Counted from the stretch's first letter, positions 49,367-60,256 are shown. The stretch is 64,000 bases of DNA from Deltaproteobacteria bacterium (GCA_016177845.1 JACOUO010000011.1:254326-318325), one strand, 5' to 3'. Numbers and translations: made by a program. Notes: generated by a model from the letters alone, not told the origin.

Positions 49367-49847
49367 AAAAAAGGCTCTAACCAACTCAAACAAGTCTGAT
49401 TCAAAGAATTTCCAGATAACTTCCATCCTAAACTCTTCTTTCGCCTCCCTCGGCATTGCCTCAAAAATAAAGGAATATAAAGTAAAAAAGGCATGGGCTC
49501 AGTGCGTCGGGGAAAACATCTCCAAAAAAGCCGCGCCTGTCCGCCAGATTGGGACAGTTCTGCATTGCCATGTCTCCTCTTCCCCTTGGATGACAGAGCT
49601 TAACTACCAAAAAGCCCTTATAATCACAAAAATTAACGAACAGATGAGCTTCAAGGCAGTTACCGACATCATCTTCAGGATAGGCCCTATTGAAACCCCT
49701 TTGCAGGCTGAAGTCTATAGAGCCCCCAGCAGGCCAATCACACCCGAAGAAAGACAGTTTATCGAGGATACGACCTCAGGGATAAAAGACAATAAACTTA
49801 AGGAACTTATCAAAAGGGTAATAGAAAAGAGAAAGTCTGAGACATGA
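49350..49847 (+). CDS. DUF721 (DciA-like) protein
   Basis: A 165-aa protein with the DUF721 pattern: KKAWAQCVGENISKKAAPVRQ cut short here, then GTVLHCHVSSSPWMTELNY. DciA proteins of this family help load the replicative helicase DnaB in bacteria without DnaC; that role here is inferred from family resemblance. The start overlaps the membrane protein gene. The TGA stop is one base from the stop of the convergent methyltransferase gene. Confidence 0.78.
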   Translation: MRKPHEKKALTNSNKSDSKNFQITSILNSSFASLGIASKIKEYKVKKAWAQCVGENISKKAAPVRQIGTVLHCHVSSSPWMTELNYQKALIITKINEQMSFKAVTDIIFRIGPIETPLQAEVYRAPSRPITPEERQFIEDTTSGIKDNKLKELIKRVIEKRKSET

Positions 49848-49848
49848 C

Positions 49849-50526
49849 TCACAAAAAGACAGGCTCTTCTACCTTCAACTCTCCTTTAAAACCTATCTCT
49901 ATCATGAAAAGCCTTGCCGCCTTTTTGGGGCTCGTATGTATGAACCTAAGCCTCCTTGCCCTAAGACCGGCCTCCCTCACCTCCCCAAGCATCTCAAACA
50001 GCCTTGAAACAGGGAAAATATAAAAAATCCGACCGTTTTCGGATAACAGGTATTTTGAAATCGAGACAAGCTCGGATAGCGTGCCAGCCACCTCGCTCCT
50101 TGCCATCGCCCTTTCCTTATTTGGGCTGACCCTTCCGGAATTGGCCTTTGTATACGGAGGGTTACTGACTATGACGGTAAAAGCGCCCTGTGGGTACATG
50201 CCGCGTAGCTCCCTGTAGTCCGCCTCGATAATGGAAACCCTGCCTGAAAGCCCGTTCATCTCAATGTTGTTTCCGGCAATTGCAGCCGCCTTCGCCTCTA
50301 TCTCAACCCCGATGATATTTTGGGCTTCTGTCCTGGAGCAGAGCAAAAGAGGGATTATGCCTGTGCCTGTGCCAAGGTCTATTACTGTATCTTCTTTTTT
50401 AAGGGGGAGCAGAAAATCGGTAAGGAGGAACGGGTCTTGGGTAAGCCGCTGGCCCTTATCCGACTGTACCATCGAATAAGGGCCGATCAGCTCGATTTTA
50501 TCAGAAATGCTTTTATCTTTGCTCAA
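49849..50526 (-). CDS. tRNA1(Val) adenine-N6 methyltransferase-like protein (TrmN6/YfiC family)
   Basis: SAM-dependent N6-adenine methyltransferase (225 aa). SAM motif VIDLGTGTGIIPLLL (~44-58) and catalytic motif SNPPYTK (~119-125) define the family; the N-terminal GQRLTQDPFLLTDFL is typical of YfiC-like enzymes, which methylate A37 of tRNA1(Val). The exact substrate is not provable from sequence. The TTG start lies 3 nt after the DUF1015 stop. Confidence 0.85.
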   Translation of the reverse strand: MSKDKSISDKIELIGPYSMVQSDKGQRLTQDPFLLTDFLLPLKKEDTVIDLGTGTGIIPLLLCSRTEAQNIIGVEIEAKAAAIAGNNIEMNGLSGRVSIIEADYRELRGMYPQGAFTVIVSNPPYTKANSGRVSPNKERAMARSEVAGTLSELVSISKYLLSENGRIFYIFPVSRLFEMLGEVREAGLRARRLRFIHTSPKKAARLFMIEIGFKGELKVEEPVFL

Positions 50527-50529
50527 TTA

Positions 50530-51891
50530 TCAGATCTTTGCCTGCTCAGCGGCCTTTCCGCACAAGAGGTTAAGGGTAAGGCCTGAGAGGAGCTTCGGGT
50601 AGAAGTAGGTTGACTTCTGAGGCATGACAAGCCCTGCCTCAGCCACAGCCTTTACCTGCTCAATCTTTGTTGAATTCAGAAGGAATACAAGCTGGTTTGT
50701 CTCTTTTTTGCACGCAGAAAGGGCCTCATCATAGCTCTTGACATACAGGAGGTTTTCCTGTTTTTCCTGAGCTTCCTGTGTTATTCCGAGGATTTTATTG
50801 AGTACAAGCGCGTGGAGGACTGTTACATCGAGATTTTTGAATACTTCGGGGATAGTGCTGCCGAATACTGAATCCATGGTGTTATTATCTTTAAGCGTGA
50901 GCACCTGGTAGCTGCTACATGAGCGCATACAAAGCCCCATGGCTATCTTTTCCTTGCCTGCGGCCTCAAGCCTGCCGAGGAAGGCCTTTTTCACATCAGC
51001 CTCGTTTGCCTCTGTGAACTCGAATGCTTCAATATCAAAGTATTTGGCGCATTCAGCAAGGAAAGCCTTGCCGTCGTAATTCTTTACGCTGTGGATGACC
51101 CTGTGTGTCGGCCATATTGTCATGCCTTCGTCATCCATGTTTGAGAAATACATCATCACATAATTGAAAAGCTCTGCGCCTGTATAATCAGGGTTCTTCT
51201 CCCTCATGTAATTTCTGTAATTAAGGGCTGTCTCATACCTGTGGTGGCCGTCTGCGATAAAGAGCGTCTTATCGTTCATCGGCTCGGTCACTTTTTTGAT
51301 TACTTCGGGGTCGTCAATGCGCCACACCTTGTTCTCTATGCCGTCATCATCGGCAACTTCGATTATAGGAGCTACTCCCTTTGTTGCGGCATCAAGGGTA
51401 GCGTTTATAAGAAGCTTCGGGTCTGAATAAAGTGAAAATATGCAGCTGAAATTCGCGTTGCATGCCTGCATGAGCTTAAGCCTGTCAGCCTTGGGGCCTG
51501 AAAGAGTCCTTTCATGCGGGTGCACGCCCTTACCGAAGTCCACAAGCTTTGAAAGCCCAATAAACCCTTTCCTTGTCTGCCTCTTGCCTGTCTTAAGCGT
51601 ATATGTCTGGGTATAGTAATAGATGGCAGGCTTCTCATCCTTTGCGAGCACGCCCTCGCCAAGCCATTTCTCTAAATCCGCGGCAGCCCTTGAGTACCTG
51701 TCATTGCCTTCGGTATCAGAGGGATTTGTCTTTGCAAGTATAAGCCTTATGATATTATTTGGATGCCTGTTATAGAGCTCATCCTGAAATTTAGGAGAGA
51801 TTACATCATAAGGAGGAGCCATCACTTTATTAAGGTCACCGACTTTGCCGGAATTATAAAGCAGCCCGCGAAAAGGTATTATCTCAGCCAT
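50530..51891 (-). CDS. DUF1015 family protein
   Basis: A 453-aa soluble protein of the DUF1015 family: MAEIIPFRGLLYNSGKVGDL, VMAPPYDVISP, HPNNIIRLIL, FIADGHHRYETALNYRN and a PIYYYTQTYTL-like segment (here AIYYYTQTY). The conserved HPHERT and DGHHRYETA stretches look catalytic or ligand-binding, but no activity can be assigned with confidence. GGGAG lies 7 nt before the ATG, and a consensus promoter lies ~50 bp upstream. Confidence 0.85.
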   Translation of the reverse strand: MAEIIPFRGLLYNSGKVGDLNKVMAPPYDVISPKFQDELYNRHPNNIIRLILAKTNPSDTEGNDRYSRAAADLEKWLGEGVLAKDEKPAIYYYTQTYTLKTGKRQTRKGFIGLSKLVDFGKGVHPHERTLSGPKADRLKLMQACNANFSCIFSLYSDPKLLINATLDAATKGVAPIIEVADDDGIENKVWRIDDPEVIKKVTEPMNDKTLFIADGHHRYETALNYRNYMREKNPDYTGAELFNYVMMYFSNMDDEGMTIWPTHRVIHSVKNYDGKAFLAECAKYFDIEAFEFTEANEADVKKAFLGRLEAAGKEKIAMGLCMRSCSSYQVLTLKDNNTMDSVFGSTIPEVFKNLDVTVLHALVLNKILGITQEAQEKQENLLYVKSYDEALSACKKETNQLVFLLNSTKIEQVKAVAEAGLVMPQKSTYFYPKLLSGLTLNLLCGKAAEQAKI

Positions 51892-51939
51892 TACTAAACT
51901 CCCTTGTGATTATGATTTCCAAATGGATAGGAATTAATA

Positions 51940-51968
51940 AATTTACTATTCTATAATCCCGTTGTCAA
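51940..51968 (-). promoter_or_regulatory. Promoter of the DUF1015 gene
   Basis: Minus strand: TTGACA (51968-51963), 17 bp, TAAATT (51945-51940), start near 51933, about 42 nt before the ATG. Confidence 0.58.
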
Positions 51969-52020
51969 TGAGAAAAAGCCGCAAAAAGGATTTAGTAAAT
52001 TACCTATTTAATTCAATATA

Positions 52021-52599
52021 TTAAGCTATTTTCTCAAGGTCTTTCCAGTAAATCCTGAAAGGCACATCATCCAGAAGAACAAACCTGTTCTCAACCGTCT
52101 CTTTTATTGTGTATGCCTCCCCTGCCTTCAGTTTTTTGAATTCAGGGTTTGTCCTGTTCCACATCCTTGTAAGCCTTGACGGCCTGAATATTACCTTCTG
52201 CCCCTTGCGCAAGCTCAGGAGGCTAAACTTTTTCTTCTGCCAGCCGCTCCTGAATTTCTCGATTATAGCCTGCTGGCGGTCCTTTTTCACATATTTGGAG
52301 GAGCATAGGTCAGAGGGGGCGTGGAGATTGTATTTGCCGGTCTCGTTAATTGTGGCTACAAAAACCTCATGCTTTAAAGGCTGGGAGATGATCTCTTTTA
52401 CAAGCATCAGCATACCGGGATAAAAACCCTCAAGCTCGTAGCCTGCCCAGATGTCGTTTATCTCAGTTTCACTCGGGTCATAGATGACCTTCTCCCCTAT
52501 GTTTATGGGCGAGGCATCCTGAAAATGACCGCACTCAGGGCATATCTTTTCCAACAGGTCCGAAAGTTCGATTTTACAATGAAGGCATCTGACGCTCAA
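52021..52599 (-). CDS. Zinc-ribbon protein of unknown function with two similar halves
   Basis: A 192-aa protein starting MSVRCLHCKIELSDLLEKIC with the second pair CPEC, forming a zinc ribbon (residues ~4-25). The rest has two related segments, GEKVIYDPSETEINDIWAGY and GQKVIFRPSRLTRMWNRT, each followed by a similar strand-rich part, suggesting an internal duplication of an SH3/KOW-like module. TTG at 52599 is chosen because AGGAG lies exactly 7 nt upstream; the frame could extend to 52629. It follows recG by 44 bp. No family recognised. Confidence 0.72.
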   Translation of the reverse strand: MSVRCLHCKIELSDLLEKICPECGHFQDASPINIGEKVIYDPSETEINDIWAGYELEGFYPGMLMLVKEIISQPLKHEVFVATINETGKYNLHAPSDLCSSKYVKKDRQQAIIEKFRSGWQKKKFSLLSLRKGQKVIFRPSRLTRMWNRTNPEFKKLKAGEAYTIKETVENRFVLLDDVPFRIYWKDLEKIA

Positions 52600-52643
52600 A
52601 ACAGTACTCCTGAAACGCAAATACAACAACAGAATACCTCATT

Positions 52644-55076
52644 TCACCCTATTTCCGCAAGCTCAAGCCTTCCTGTCCACCTTGACTTAAGGATGAGCTT
52701 AAGTACAGCTCCCTCCTGCCCGGAAAGCTCAGGATTTGAAACAAGGTAATTAAACGCCTCATCCCTTGCCTTTTTAAGGATGGCAAGGTCTGTAAGGGCC
52801 TCGGCAGTCCTGAAGTCAGGCAGCCCAGCTTGTCTTGTACCGAGAAAATCTCCAGGCCCCCTGATCTTTAAATCCTCTTCAGCTATCTTAAAGCCGTCCT
52901 GTGTATCTTCCATCACCTTAAGGCGTTTGTATGTATCTTCTGAGTTTGTCCACTCGGCCATGAGCAGACAATAAGATTTTTTCTGTCCCCTGCCTACCCT
53001 GCCCCTTAACTGATGGAGCTGGGCAAGCCCGAACCTCTCCGCGTGCTCCACAAGCATAATCGTTGCATTGGGCACATCGACACCTACTTCTATTACAGTA
53101 GTAGAGACAAGTATATCGAGCCTCTTCTCTTTAAAGTCCTTCATGACAGCTTCCTTGTCAGCCGCCTTCATCCTGCCGTGCAGTAAGCCCACCTTGAACT
53201 CTGTAAATATGTCCTTCTGAAGGTGCTCCTTCATGTTTGTGGCATCTTTCAGGCTCAGCTCCTTTGATTCCTCTACAAGCGGATATACAATATAGCACTG
53301 GCTTCCTGCCTCTATCTCCTGCCTGATGGTCCTGTAGGCATTAAGTCGGTCCTTATCCCTGAGTATCTTTGTGAACACTGGCTTTCTTCCTGGCGGCAGT
53401 TCATCGATTACGGAGACATCAAGGTCGCCGAATACGGTCATGGAAAGCGTCCTCGGAATAGGAGTAGCTGTCATGATAAGAAAGTCAGGCGAAATCTCCT
53501 TTTCTGCCCCGAAGCCTTTTTTCTTCAAGGCCGCCCTCTGGACAACCCCGAAGCGGTGCTGCTCATCTATAACTATCAATCCTAATTTTTTAAATTCCAC
53601 ATCCTTCTGAATAAGCGCGTGAGTGCCTATCACAAGGTCTACCTCGCAACCTCTTATAGCCTCCAGCGCCTTGCTCTTTATTGCCTTCGACATGCTCCCT
53701 GTAAGGAGCAGAGCCTTTATCCCAAGGCTCTCAGCGTATCTGTGGATATTGATAAAATGCTGTTCGGCAAGTATTTCGGTAGGCGCCATTATGGCAGACT
53801 GATAACCTGCCTCTATTGCGTTAAGAGCAGCAATAAAGCTCACAACGGTTTTACCTGAGCCTACATCACCCTGAATGAGCCTGTTCATGGGATGGGCTGA
53901 AAGCATATCCTTTTTAACTTCTTTAAGCGTCCTCTCCTGAGCGCCTGTGAGCTTAAACGGCAGGAGTCCCCTGAGCATCTCTTCAAGGCTGCCTTTGTTA
54001 TTAAAACTTATCCCTGCCTCTTTCTTTATCTGGTTCCTTTTTAATGCCAGCCCAAGCTCAAGCATGAATAGCTCATCAAAGACAAGGCTTTTTTTGGCAA
54101 GGGCAGGGTTCATTGGCTTATTTGAGGCAATGTCGGTAGGCAGGTGCGCTTCTCTAAAAGCCTTATTTAAATCAAGCAGCCCTGTCCTTTCCCGCACATC
54201 TTCAGGCACGCCGCCAAGCGCGTACCCGCAGTATCCCTCAACCAAATTCCTTACTATTTTCCTGATGGTCTTCTGGTGGAAGTTTTCAATCTGGGAATAT
54301 ATAGGCATAATGCCGCCGAAATCCTGAGGGTTCTCTAAATCCGCTTTCTCAATCCTCTCGATATCAGGGTGAATTATCTCTTTCTGATTGCCAAAGGCTG
54401 AGATAGTGCCGAAGACAAGAAGCTGCTGGCCCTGGGTGAACTTGTTTTTCATATAAGCTATATGGTAGTTGAACCACTTAAGCTTAAGGAGGGCGCTGCC
54501 GTCGGTTACGACAACCTCATATACCCTTCTCCGTCCGTAGCGGGTCTCTCCGAACGCAGCTACTTCGCCTGTAGTGACTTCATTTGATCCCGGCGTCAGC
54601 TCCCGTATCTTTTTTATCTTTCGCCTGTCCTCATACCTGAGAGGCAGATAATAGAGCATATCCTCAACAGTATTAAGCCCTTTTTTACCAAGCCGTTCGG
54701 CAAGCTTGGGGCCCACTCCCTTTACGAACTCAAGAGGCGTGTTTAAGAGCTCAAGCCTCTTTTTTGCCTCTTCAACAGGAATGGCAGGGGTCTTTGGCTT
54801 TGCCGCAGAGATGGAATTTATAAGGTCAATGGCCTTGGTTATCTTTTCTTTTTTATTGTCGGAGGTATGGCTGTCAAAGCAGTAGAAAAGGGACTTAAGC
54901 TCGGTGAATCTGGAATTCATGTCATTGGGGAGGCCAAGAGATGAAGCCTCCTCGCAGAGCCTGAATATCAGAGGCTCTATTGATTTAACTGAATTGAGGT
55001 GAACGAAATTATCCTTTGAGGCAAAGGAAAGGGGCTTTAGTATTGCAGTAAGGATTTCTTTCAGGCTCTGGGCCAT
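52644..55076 (-). CDS. recG: ATP-dependent DNA helicase RecG
   Basis: Remodels stalled forks and Holliday junctions (810 aa). A ~110-residue N-terminal extension precedes the wedge/OB domain (FVKGVGPKLAERLGKKGLNT). Helicase motifs: I GDVGSGKTVV, Ia APTEILAEQH, II DEQHRFG, III TATPIPRT, V STTVIEVGVDVPNA, VI QLRGRVGRG. The extension resembles that found in several non-enterobacterial RecG proteins and may be a helical domain. Downstream of kup, same strand. Confidence 0.96.
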   Translation of the reverse strand: MAQSLKEILTAILKPLSFASKDNFVHLNSVKSIEPLIFRLCEEASSLGLPNDMNSRFTELKSLFYCFDSHTSDNKKEKITKAIDLINSISAAKPKTPAIPVEEAKKRLELLNTPLEFVKGVGPKLAERLGKKGLNTVEDMLYYLPLRYEDRRKIKKIRELTPGSNEVTTGEVAAFGETRYGRRRVYEVVVTDGSALLKLKWFNYHIAYMKNKFTQGQQLLVFGTISAFGNQKEIIHPDIERIEKADLENPQDFGGIMPIYSQIENFHQKTIRKIVRNLVEGYCGYALGGVPEDVRERTGLLDLNKAFREAHLPTDIASNKPMNPALAKKSLVFDELFMLELGLALKRNQIKKEAGISFNNKGSLEEMLRGLLPFKLTGAQERTLKEVKKDMLSAHPMNRLIQGDVGSGKTVVSFIAALNAIEAGYQSAIMAPTEILAEQHFINIHRYAESLGIKALLLTGSMSKAIKSKALEAIRGCEVDLVIGTHALIQKDVEFKKLGLIVIDEQHRFGVVQRAALKKKGFGAEKEISPDFLIMTATPIPRTLSMTVFGDLDVSVIDELPPGRKPVFTKILRDKDRLNAYRTIRQEIEAGSQCYIVYPLVEESKELSLKDATNMKEHLQKDIFTEFKVGLLHGRMKAADKEAVMKDFKEKRLDILVSTTVIEVGVDVPNATIMLVEHAERFGLAQLHQLRGRVGRGQKKSYCLLMAEWTNSEDTYKRLKVMEDTQDGFKIAEEDLKIRGPGDFLGTRQAGLPDFRTAEALTDLAILKKARDEAFNYLVSNPELSGQEGAVLKLILKSRWTGRLELAEIG

Positions 55077-55113
55077 AGGAATGCCGCGGACTCAATAATG
55101 GATTATGAAGCAA

Positions 55114-56907
55114 TCACATCTCTACGCGCGTTATGACGCCGTGGAGCTTGTTTGTCGGCAATTTATAGAAGATAAGAAATGTCGGCGTAAGCTTTTTGAT
55201 GACGGAGAATATCTTCCAGACGATATTGCTGGTGGTTATCTCCTCAAGCCCGTAGAAGATCGTCTTTTCGTTTATGCTGGAGTCCTTAAGGATGGCCTCC
55301 ACATCAACGACCTCCATGTATCCCGAGCTTATCTCGAATACCCTGAGGCCGGGTGCAAGGTCTTCGGTGAAATACGACCTCACGCCAAAAGGCTCATCAG
55401 TCCTTACGATAGAGACGATGACATTATCCTCGTAGATTATATTGTTCTTGAACATCGTATGCACGATGTAAGGAGCGATGTCCTTTGCGTCCTTGGCAAA
55501 GAAAAGAGCAGTGCCGCTTATCTTGCACAGGCCCTTGTATATCTGGTTATAGCCTATTAGAAAAGCCTCCTGATTAAGGGGGCGCAGCGCCTTATAAAGT
55601 CTTTTCTGCCCCTGGGTGTAGATGATGATGAGGCTAAAGGGCAGTAGGGCGATAATGATCGACCAGTAACCGCCGTGTGGAATCTTAAAGGCGTTGGAAA
55701 ATAAAAATACAAAATCGATAAGGGTTACGACTATGGCTACGCACATCCTGAAGTAATTGCGCCTGCTCAGGAATATCCAGGTCATCATGATGCCCGTCAA
55801 AGACATTGTGCCTGTGACGGCAAGGCCGTAAGCTGCAGCCAGATTATGCGACTCCCTGAACTCGAATATGATGAAGAGGACAAAAATAAGCAGGAACCAG
55901 TTTACGAAACTTATATATATCTGGCTCCTCATCTCAACCGAAGTATAGTCGACCTTGAACAGAGGCATTACATGGGTGGTAATGCCCTGATAAACGACGG
56001 AGAACATGCCGCTTATCATGGCCTGAGAGGCAATGACTGTAGCCGCGATGCTTAAAAGGAGGAATGGCACATAGAGTATCTGCGCCTGGCTGAATATCAT
56101 CTCAAAAAGGACATTATGGGCCTCAGGATGCGCTATCACATACGCGCCCTGCCCCATGTAATTAAGGACCAGCACTACAAATACGAAATACCACGCCTTT
56201 ACGATAGGGACCCTGCCTAAATGGCCCATGTCAGCATAGAGGGCCTCGCCGCCTGTAGCGCAGAGTATGACCTCTGACAGAACAAAAAATCCGGCAAGAC
56301 CGTTATCAAGCATGAACTTAACACCGTAATACGGGTTGACTGCCTTAAGGACCGAAGGCACATTGTAAATGGAAGCTATGCCGGATACGGCCAATACTCC
56401 AAACCAGACCATCATGATAGGGCCGAATGCCCAGGCAACCCTCTCGGTGCCTTTCTTCTGGAATATGAAAAGGAGTACTGCTATAAGGCTTGCTACTATG
56501 ATAAGCCTTGACTGGGATATATTCTCAAAGCCGGGGATGAGAAGCGTACCTTCAACCGCGCTCAGAATACTGATTGCGGGCGTGATAACGCCGTCGCCTA
56601 CAAGGAGCGAGATGCCGATAAAAGAAAGGAGCGTCACGAAAGCGACCTGACGGCCTGATTTAAGGTATGGTACAAGTAATTCCCTTAAAACTATTGTGCC
56701 GCCCTCGCCCTTTTTGCCAAGGCTTGTGGCAAGCCATGCGTACTCAACGGTAACAAGGGTGATAAGGGTCCAGAAAATAAGCGAAAGCACCCCTACAATA
56801 TTTGTAGGGGTAGGCCTCATTATTAGAAATATTACCGTGAGCGTATATATAGGGCTTGTTCCGATATCTCCGAAAACAATGCCCAAAGATCTTATGATTT
56901 TTCGCAT
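55114..56907 (-). CDS. kup: KUP-family potassium uptake protein
   Basis: Inner-membrane K+/H+ symporter (597 aa) with about twelve membrane segments. The N-terminal SLGIVFGDIGTSPIYTL, LGKKGEGGTIVLRELL and ITPAISILSAVEG are family hallmarks, and a cytoplasmic C-terminal domain of ~150 residues follows. It lies 25 bp after carB on the same strand, so it is probably cotranscribed with the pyrimidine genes, although a separate promoter cannot be excluded. Confidence 0.95.
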   Translation of the reverse strand: MRKIIRSLGIVFGDIGTSPIYTLTVIFLIMRPTPTNIVGVLSLIFWTLITLVTVEYAWLATSLGKKGEGGTIVLRELLVPYLKSGRQVAFVTLLSFIGISLLVGDGVITPAISILSAVEGTLLIPGFENISQSRLIIVASLIAVLLFIFQKKGTERVAWAFGPIMMVWFGVLAVSGIASIYNVPSVLKAVNPYYGVKFMLDNGLAGFFVLSEVILCATGGEALYADMGHLGRVPIVKAWYFVFVVLVLNYMGQGAYVIAHPEAHNVLFEMIFSQAQILYVPFLLLSIAATVIASQAMISGMFSVVYQGITTHVMPLFKVDYTSVEMRSQIYISFVNWFLLIFVLFIIFEFRESHNLAAAYGLAVTGTMSLTGIMMTWIFLSRRNYFRMCVAIVVTLIDFVFLFSNAFKIPHGGYWSIIIALLPFSLIIIYTQGQKRLYKALRPLNQEAFLIGYNQIYKGLCKISGTALFFAKDAKDIAPYIVHTMFKNNIIYEDNVIVSIVRTDEPFGVRSYFTEDLAPGLRVFEISSGYMEVVDVEAILKDSSINEKTIFYGLEEITTSNIVWKIFSVIKKLTPTFLIFYKLPTNKLHGVITRVEM

Positions 56908-56932
56908 TACTGCTTACCTGAGAAGGCTTTTT

Positions 56933-59900
56933 TTATTTAGCAGGCTGTAAATTCTGTAGCTTCAAGCTTTCAAGGAGGTCCGTATGGTACTCCTGCAAAG
57001 GCTTCACATCAAGTCCGCCCTTGAGCACCGCCCTTATGCCCTGCGCCGATGCACGCGCACCCGCAACGGTTGTAAAATGCGGCAGTCCCAAATCAAGGGA
57101 AGACCTTCTTATCGAGTATGAATCAGCAACACTCTTTGCTCCGAAAGATGTGTTGATGACCATAGCAACTTCCCTGCTCTTTATCTTATCAACTATGTTG
57201 GGCCTGCCCTCTGCCACCTTATAGACCTTCTCTACCTCGATACCGTTCTCTTTCAGGATTCTGGCAGTACCGCCTGTGGCGATAACCTTAAAGCCGAGGT
57301 CCGCAAGCTCGCGCGCAACCGGCACTATCTGCGGCTTATCCGCGTCCCTTACGCTTATGAAAACTGTGCCTTTAAGGGGCAGCCTGTTGCCTGCGGCTAT
57401 CTGGGATTTGGCGAAAGCGCCTCCGAAGTCATGCCATATGCCCATGACCTCGCCTGTTGACTTCATCTCAGGCCCGAGGAGTATATCAACTCCGGGGAAT
57501 TTAATAAACGGGAAAACAGCCTCTTTTACGGATGTATAGGAAGGCGTCACTTCTTCGGTGAAGCCAAGCTCCTTCAAGGTCTTTCCTATCATAAGCTTTG
57601 TGGCAAGCTTGGCAAGGGGCTTTCCAATGGCCTTGCTTACAAAGGGTATTGTGCGTGATGCCCTCGGGTTTACCTCAAGCACATAGATGTCATTGTCTTT
57701 TACAGCGAACTGAACATTCATCAGGCCTATGACCTTAAGCTCCTTTGCCATGAGCTTTGTCTGCCTTCTTATCTCATCCATTAACGCGGGGTCCAATGAG
57801 TAAGGCGGTATTGAGCAGGCTGAATCGCCTGAGTGCACCCCTGCCTCTTCTATATGCTCCATTATGCCGCCAATGACAAAGCTCTCTCCGTCGCTTATGC
57901 AGTCCACATCGACCTCTATTGCGTTTTGCAGGAAGCTGTCGACAAGCACCGGGTGTTCGGGGGACGCTTCAACGGCGCGGGTCATATAGTCTATAAGGCT
58001 CATCTCGTCATAGACAATCTCCATGGCCCTTCCGCCAAGGACATACGAAGGCCTTACCATGACAGGATAGCCGATTGACCCGGCAATCCTTACAGCCTCA
58101 TCAATTGACCTTGCGGTTCCGCTTGCGGGTTTTTTAAGGTTGAGTTTTTCAAGGAGCTTATCAAACCTTTCCCTGTCCTCAGCCATGTCTATTGAATCAG
58201 AAGATGTGCCGAGCACCTTTACCCCTGCCTTTTCAAGCGAGACTGAAAGCTTCAGCGGTGTCTGCCCTCCAAGCTGGACAATTACGCCCATGGGCTTTTC
58301 CTTCTCCACTATTGCCATTACATCTTCAAAGGTAAGAGGCTCGAAATAAAGCCTGTCAGATGTGTCGTAGTCTGTTGAGACTGTCTCAGGGTTGCAGTTG
58401 ACCATAATGGACTCAATGCCCTCTTCCCTCAAAGCGAATGAGGCATGGACACAGCAGTAGTCAAACTCAATGCCCTGGCCAATTCTATTCGGGCCGCTGC
58501 CGAGGATAATGACTTTCTTCCTGTCAGTCGGGGCAGCTTCACAGGCGCTTGCCTTATTGTCCCTGTCATTTATGTTATAGAACGGCCTTTCGTATGTAGA
58601 GTAGAAATAGGGCGTGAACGCCTCGAATTCAGCGGCGCATGTATCGACCGTTTTAAATACCGGCACAATGCCCGCCTCTTTTGCCTGTCTTCTTATTTCC
58701 TCTTCAGGCATGCCTGTAAGAGAGCTCATCATTTTATATGAAAAGCCGTTCTCCTTGGCCTTTCTGAGTATTTCTTCAGAGAGCTGGCCGCTCTTCCCCT
58801 GCCAGTATATGCCCTCTTCAATCTCGGTCAAATCCCTTAAGTTATTCAGGAACCAGCGGTCTATCTTTGTAAGCTCATATATGTCATCCACATGCATCCC
58901 TGCCCTTAAAGCCTCGGCCAGGTACCAGAGCCTCTCGGCCCTCGGTGTCTTAAGCATCTCCCTGATGGCATCCATCTCGTCTTCGGTTGCGCGGAATATA
59001 AGTTCTTCCCTTGTCTTTCTTATCTTCTTCTCAAATCCCGAACTGCCGATCTCAAGCGACCTGAGAGCCTTTTGGAACGCTTCCTTGAATGTCCTGCCCA
59101 TTGCCATGGCTTCACCCACGGACTTCATCTGGGTAGTAAGCGTCGGGTCGGCGTTCTTGAATTTTTCAAAGGCAAAGCGCGGTATTTTAACTACTACATA
59201 GTCAATCGTAGGCTCAAAGCAAGCAGGCGTTTTCTTTGTGATGTCATTTGCAATCTCATCAAGCGTATAGCCCACAGCAAGCTTTGCCGCAATCTTTGCG
59301 ATTGGGAAGCCTGTTGCCTTACTTGCAAGGGCTGACGACCTTGACACCCTTGGGTTCATCTCGATGACATATACTTTTCCGTTCTCAGGGTTTACCGAGA
59401 ACTGGATATTGCTTCCGCCTGTGTCTACTCCTATCTCCCTTATAATCCTTATGGAGGCATCCCTTAAGTTCTGGTATTCCTTGTCAGTCAAAGTCTGGGC
59501 AGGGGCAACGGTAATTGAGTCCCCTGTGTGGACGCCCATGGGGTCAAAGTTCTCAATGGAGCAGATGATGACGACATTGTCGTTATTATCCCTCATTACC
59601 TCAAGCTCGAACTCTTTCCAGCCTATGACGGACTCTTCGATAAGAAGCTCGTTAACGGGGCTGCATTCAAGACCGAAGCGCACCATGTTCTCATATTCTT
59701 CGCTGTTATAGGCAATCCCTCCGCCCATGCCGCCCATGGTAAACGATGGCCTGATGATAACCGGAAAGTCCATTGTCTCGATTATCTTCAACGCCTCTTC
59801 AAGGCTCCTTGCGTTGCCGCTTCTCGGCACTTCAAGGCCGATCTTCTGCATGGCGAGCTTAAAGAGTTCCCTGTCCTCAGCCTTTTTAATGGCAGGAAGC

Positions 59901-60256
59901 TTTGCGCCTATCATCTCTACATTATATTTATCGAGCACCCCTGCCTCGGCAAGCTTGACAGAGACATTCAAAGCGGTCTGGCCGCCCATTGTCGGAAGGA
60001 GCGCGTCAGGCCTTTCCTTCTCGATAATCTTCTCAACCATCTCAACCGTTATCGGCTCTATATAGGTCCTGTCCGCAAGGGTCGGGTCTGTCATGATGGT
60101 AGCCGGGTTTGAGTTGACCAGCACTACTTCATAACCGTCCTCTTTCAACGCCTTGCAGGCCTGTGTTCCGGAGTAGTCGAACTCGCAGGCCTGTCCTATC
60201 ACGATAGGGCCTGAGCCGATAAGGAGTATCTTTTTTATATCCGTTCTCTTAGGCAA
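56933..60256 (-). CDS. carB: Carbamoyl-phosphate synthase large subunit
   Basis: Makes carbamoyl phosphate from bicarbonate, ATP and ammonia supplied by CarA (1107 aa). Two ATP-grasp halves: the first starts [20 protein letters not shown], the second [20 protein letters not shown]; a C-terminal methylglyoxal-synthase-like allosteric domain ([27 protein letters not shown]) follows, the usual site of UMP/ornithine control. The start is TTG with GGAGG 7 nt upstream. It lies 45 bp after carA. Confidence 0.97.
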   Translation of the reverse strand: MPKRTDIKKILLIGSGPIVIGQACEFDYSGTQACKALKEDGYEVVLVNSNPATIMTDPTLADRTYIEPITVEMVEKIIEKERPDALLPTMGGQTALNVSVKLAEAGVLDKYNVEMIGAKLPAIKKAEDRELFKLAMQKIGLEVPRSGNARSLEEALKIIETMDFPVIIRPSFTMGGMGGGIAYNSEEYENMVRFGLECSPVNELLIEESVIGWKEFELEVMRDNNDNVVIICSIENFDPMGVHTGDSITVAPAQTLTDKEYQNLRDASIRIIREIGVDTGGSNIQFSVNPENGKVYVIEMNPRVSRSSALASKATGFPIAKIAAKLAVGYTLDEIANDITKKTPACFEPTIDYVVVKIPRFAFEKFKNADPTLTTQMKSVGEAMAMGRTFKEAFQKALRSLEIGSSGFEKKIRKTREELIFRATEDEMDAIREMLKTPRAERLWYLAEALRAGMHVDDIYELTKIDRWFLNNLRDLTEIEEGIYWQGKSGQLSEEILRKAKENGFSYKMMSSLTGMPEEEIRRQAKEAGIVPVFKTVDTCAAEFEAFTPYFYSTYERPFYNINDRDNKASACEAAPTDRKKVIILGSGPNRIGQGIEFDYCCVHASFALREEGIESIMVNCNPETVSTDYDTSDRLYFEPLTFEDVMAIVEKEKPMGVIVQLGGQTPLKLSVSLEKAGVKVLGTSSDSIDMAEDRERFDKLLEKLNLKKPASGTARSIDEAVRIAGSIGYPVMVRPSYVLGGRAMEIVYDEMSLIDYMTRAVEASPEHPVLVDSFLQNAIEVDVDCISDGESFVIGGIMEHIEEAGVHSGDSACSIPPYSLDPALMDEIRRQTKLMAKELKVIGLMNVQFAVKDNDIYVLEVNPRASRTIPFVSKAIGKPLAKLATKLMIGKTLKELGFTEEVTPSYTSVKEAVFPFIKFPGVDILLGPEMKSTGEVMGIWHDFGGAFAKSQIAAGNRLPLKGTVFISVRDADKPQIVPVARELADLGFKVIATGGTARILKENGIEVEKVYKVAEGRPNIVDKIKSREVAMVINTSFGAKSVADSYSIRRSSLDLGLPHFTTVAGARASAQGIRAVLKGGLDVKPLQEYHTDLLESLKLQNLQPAK

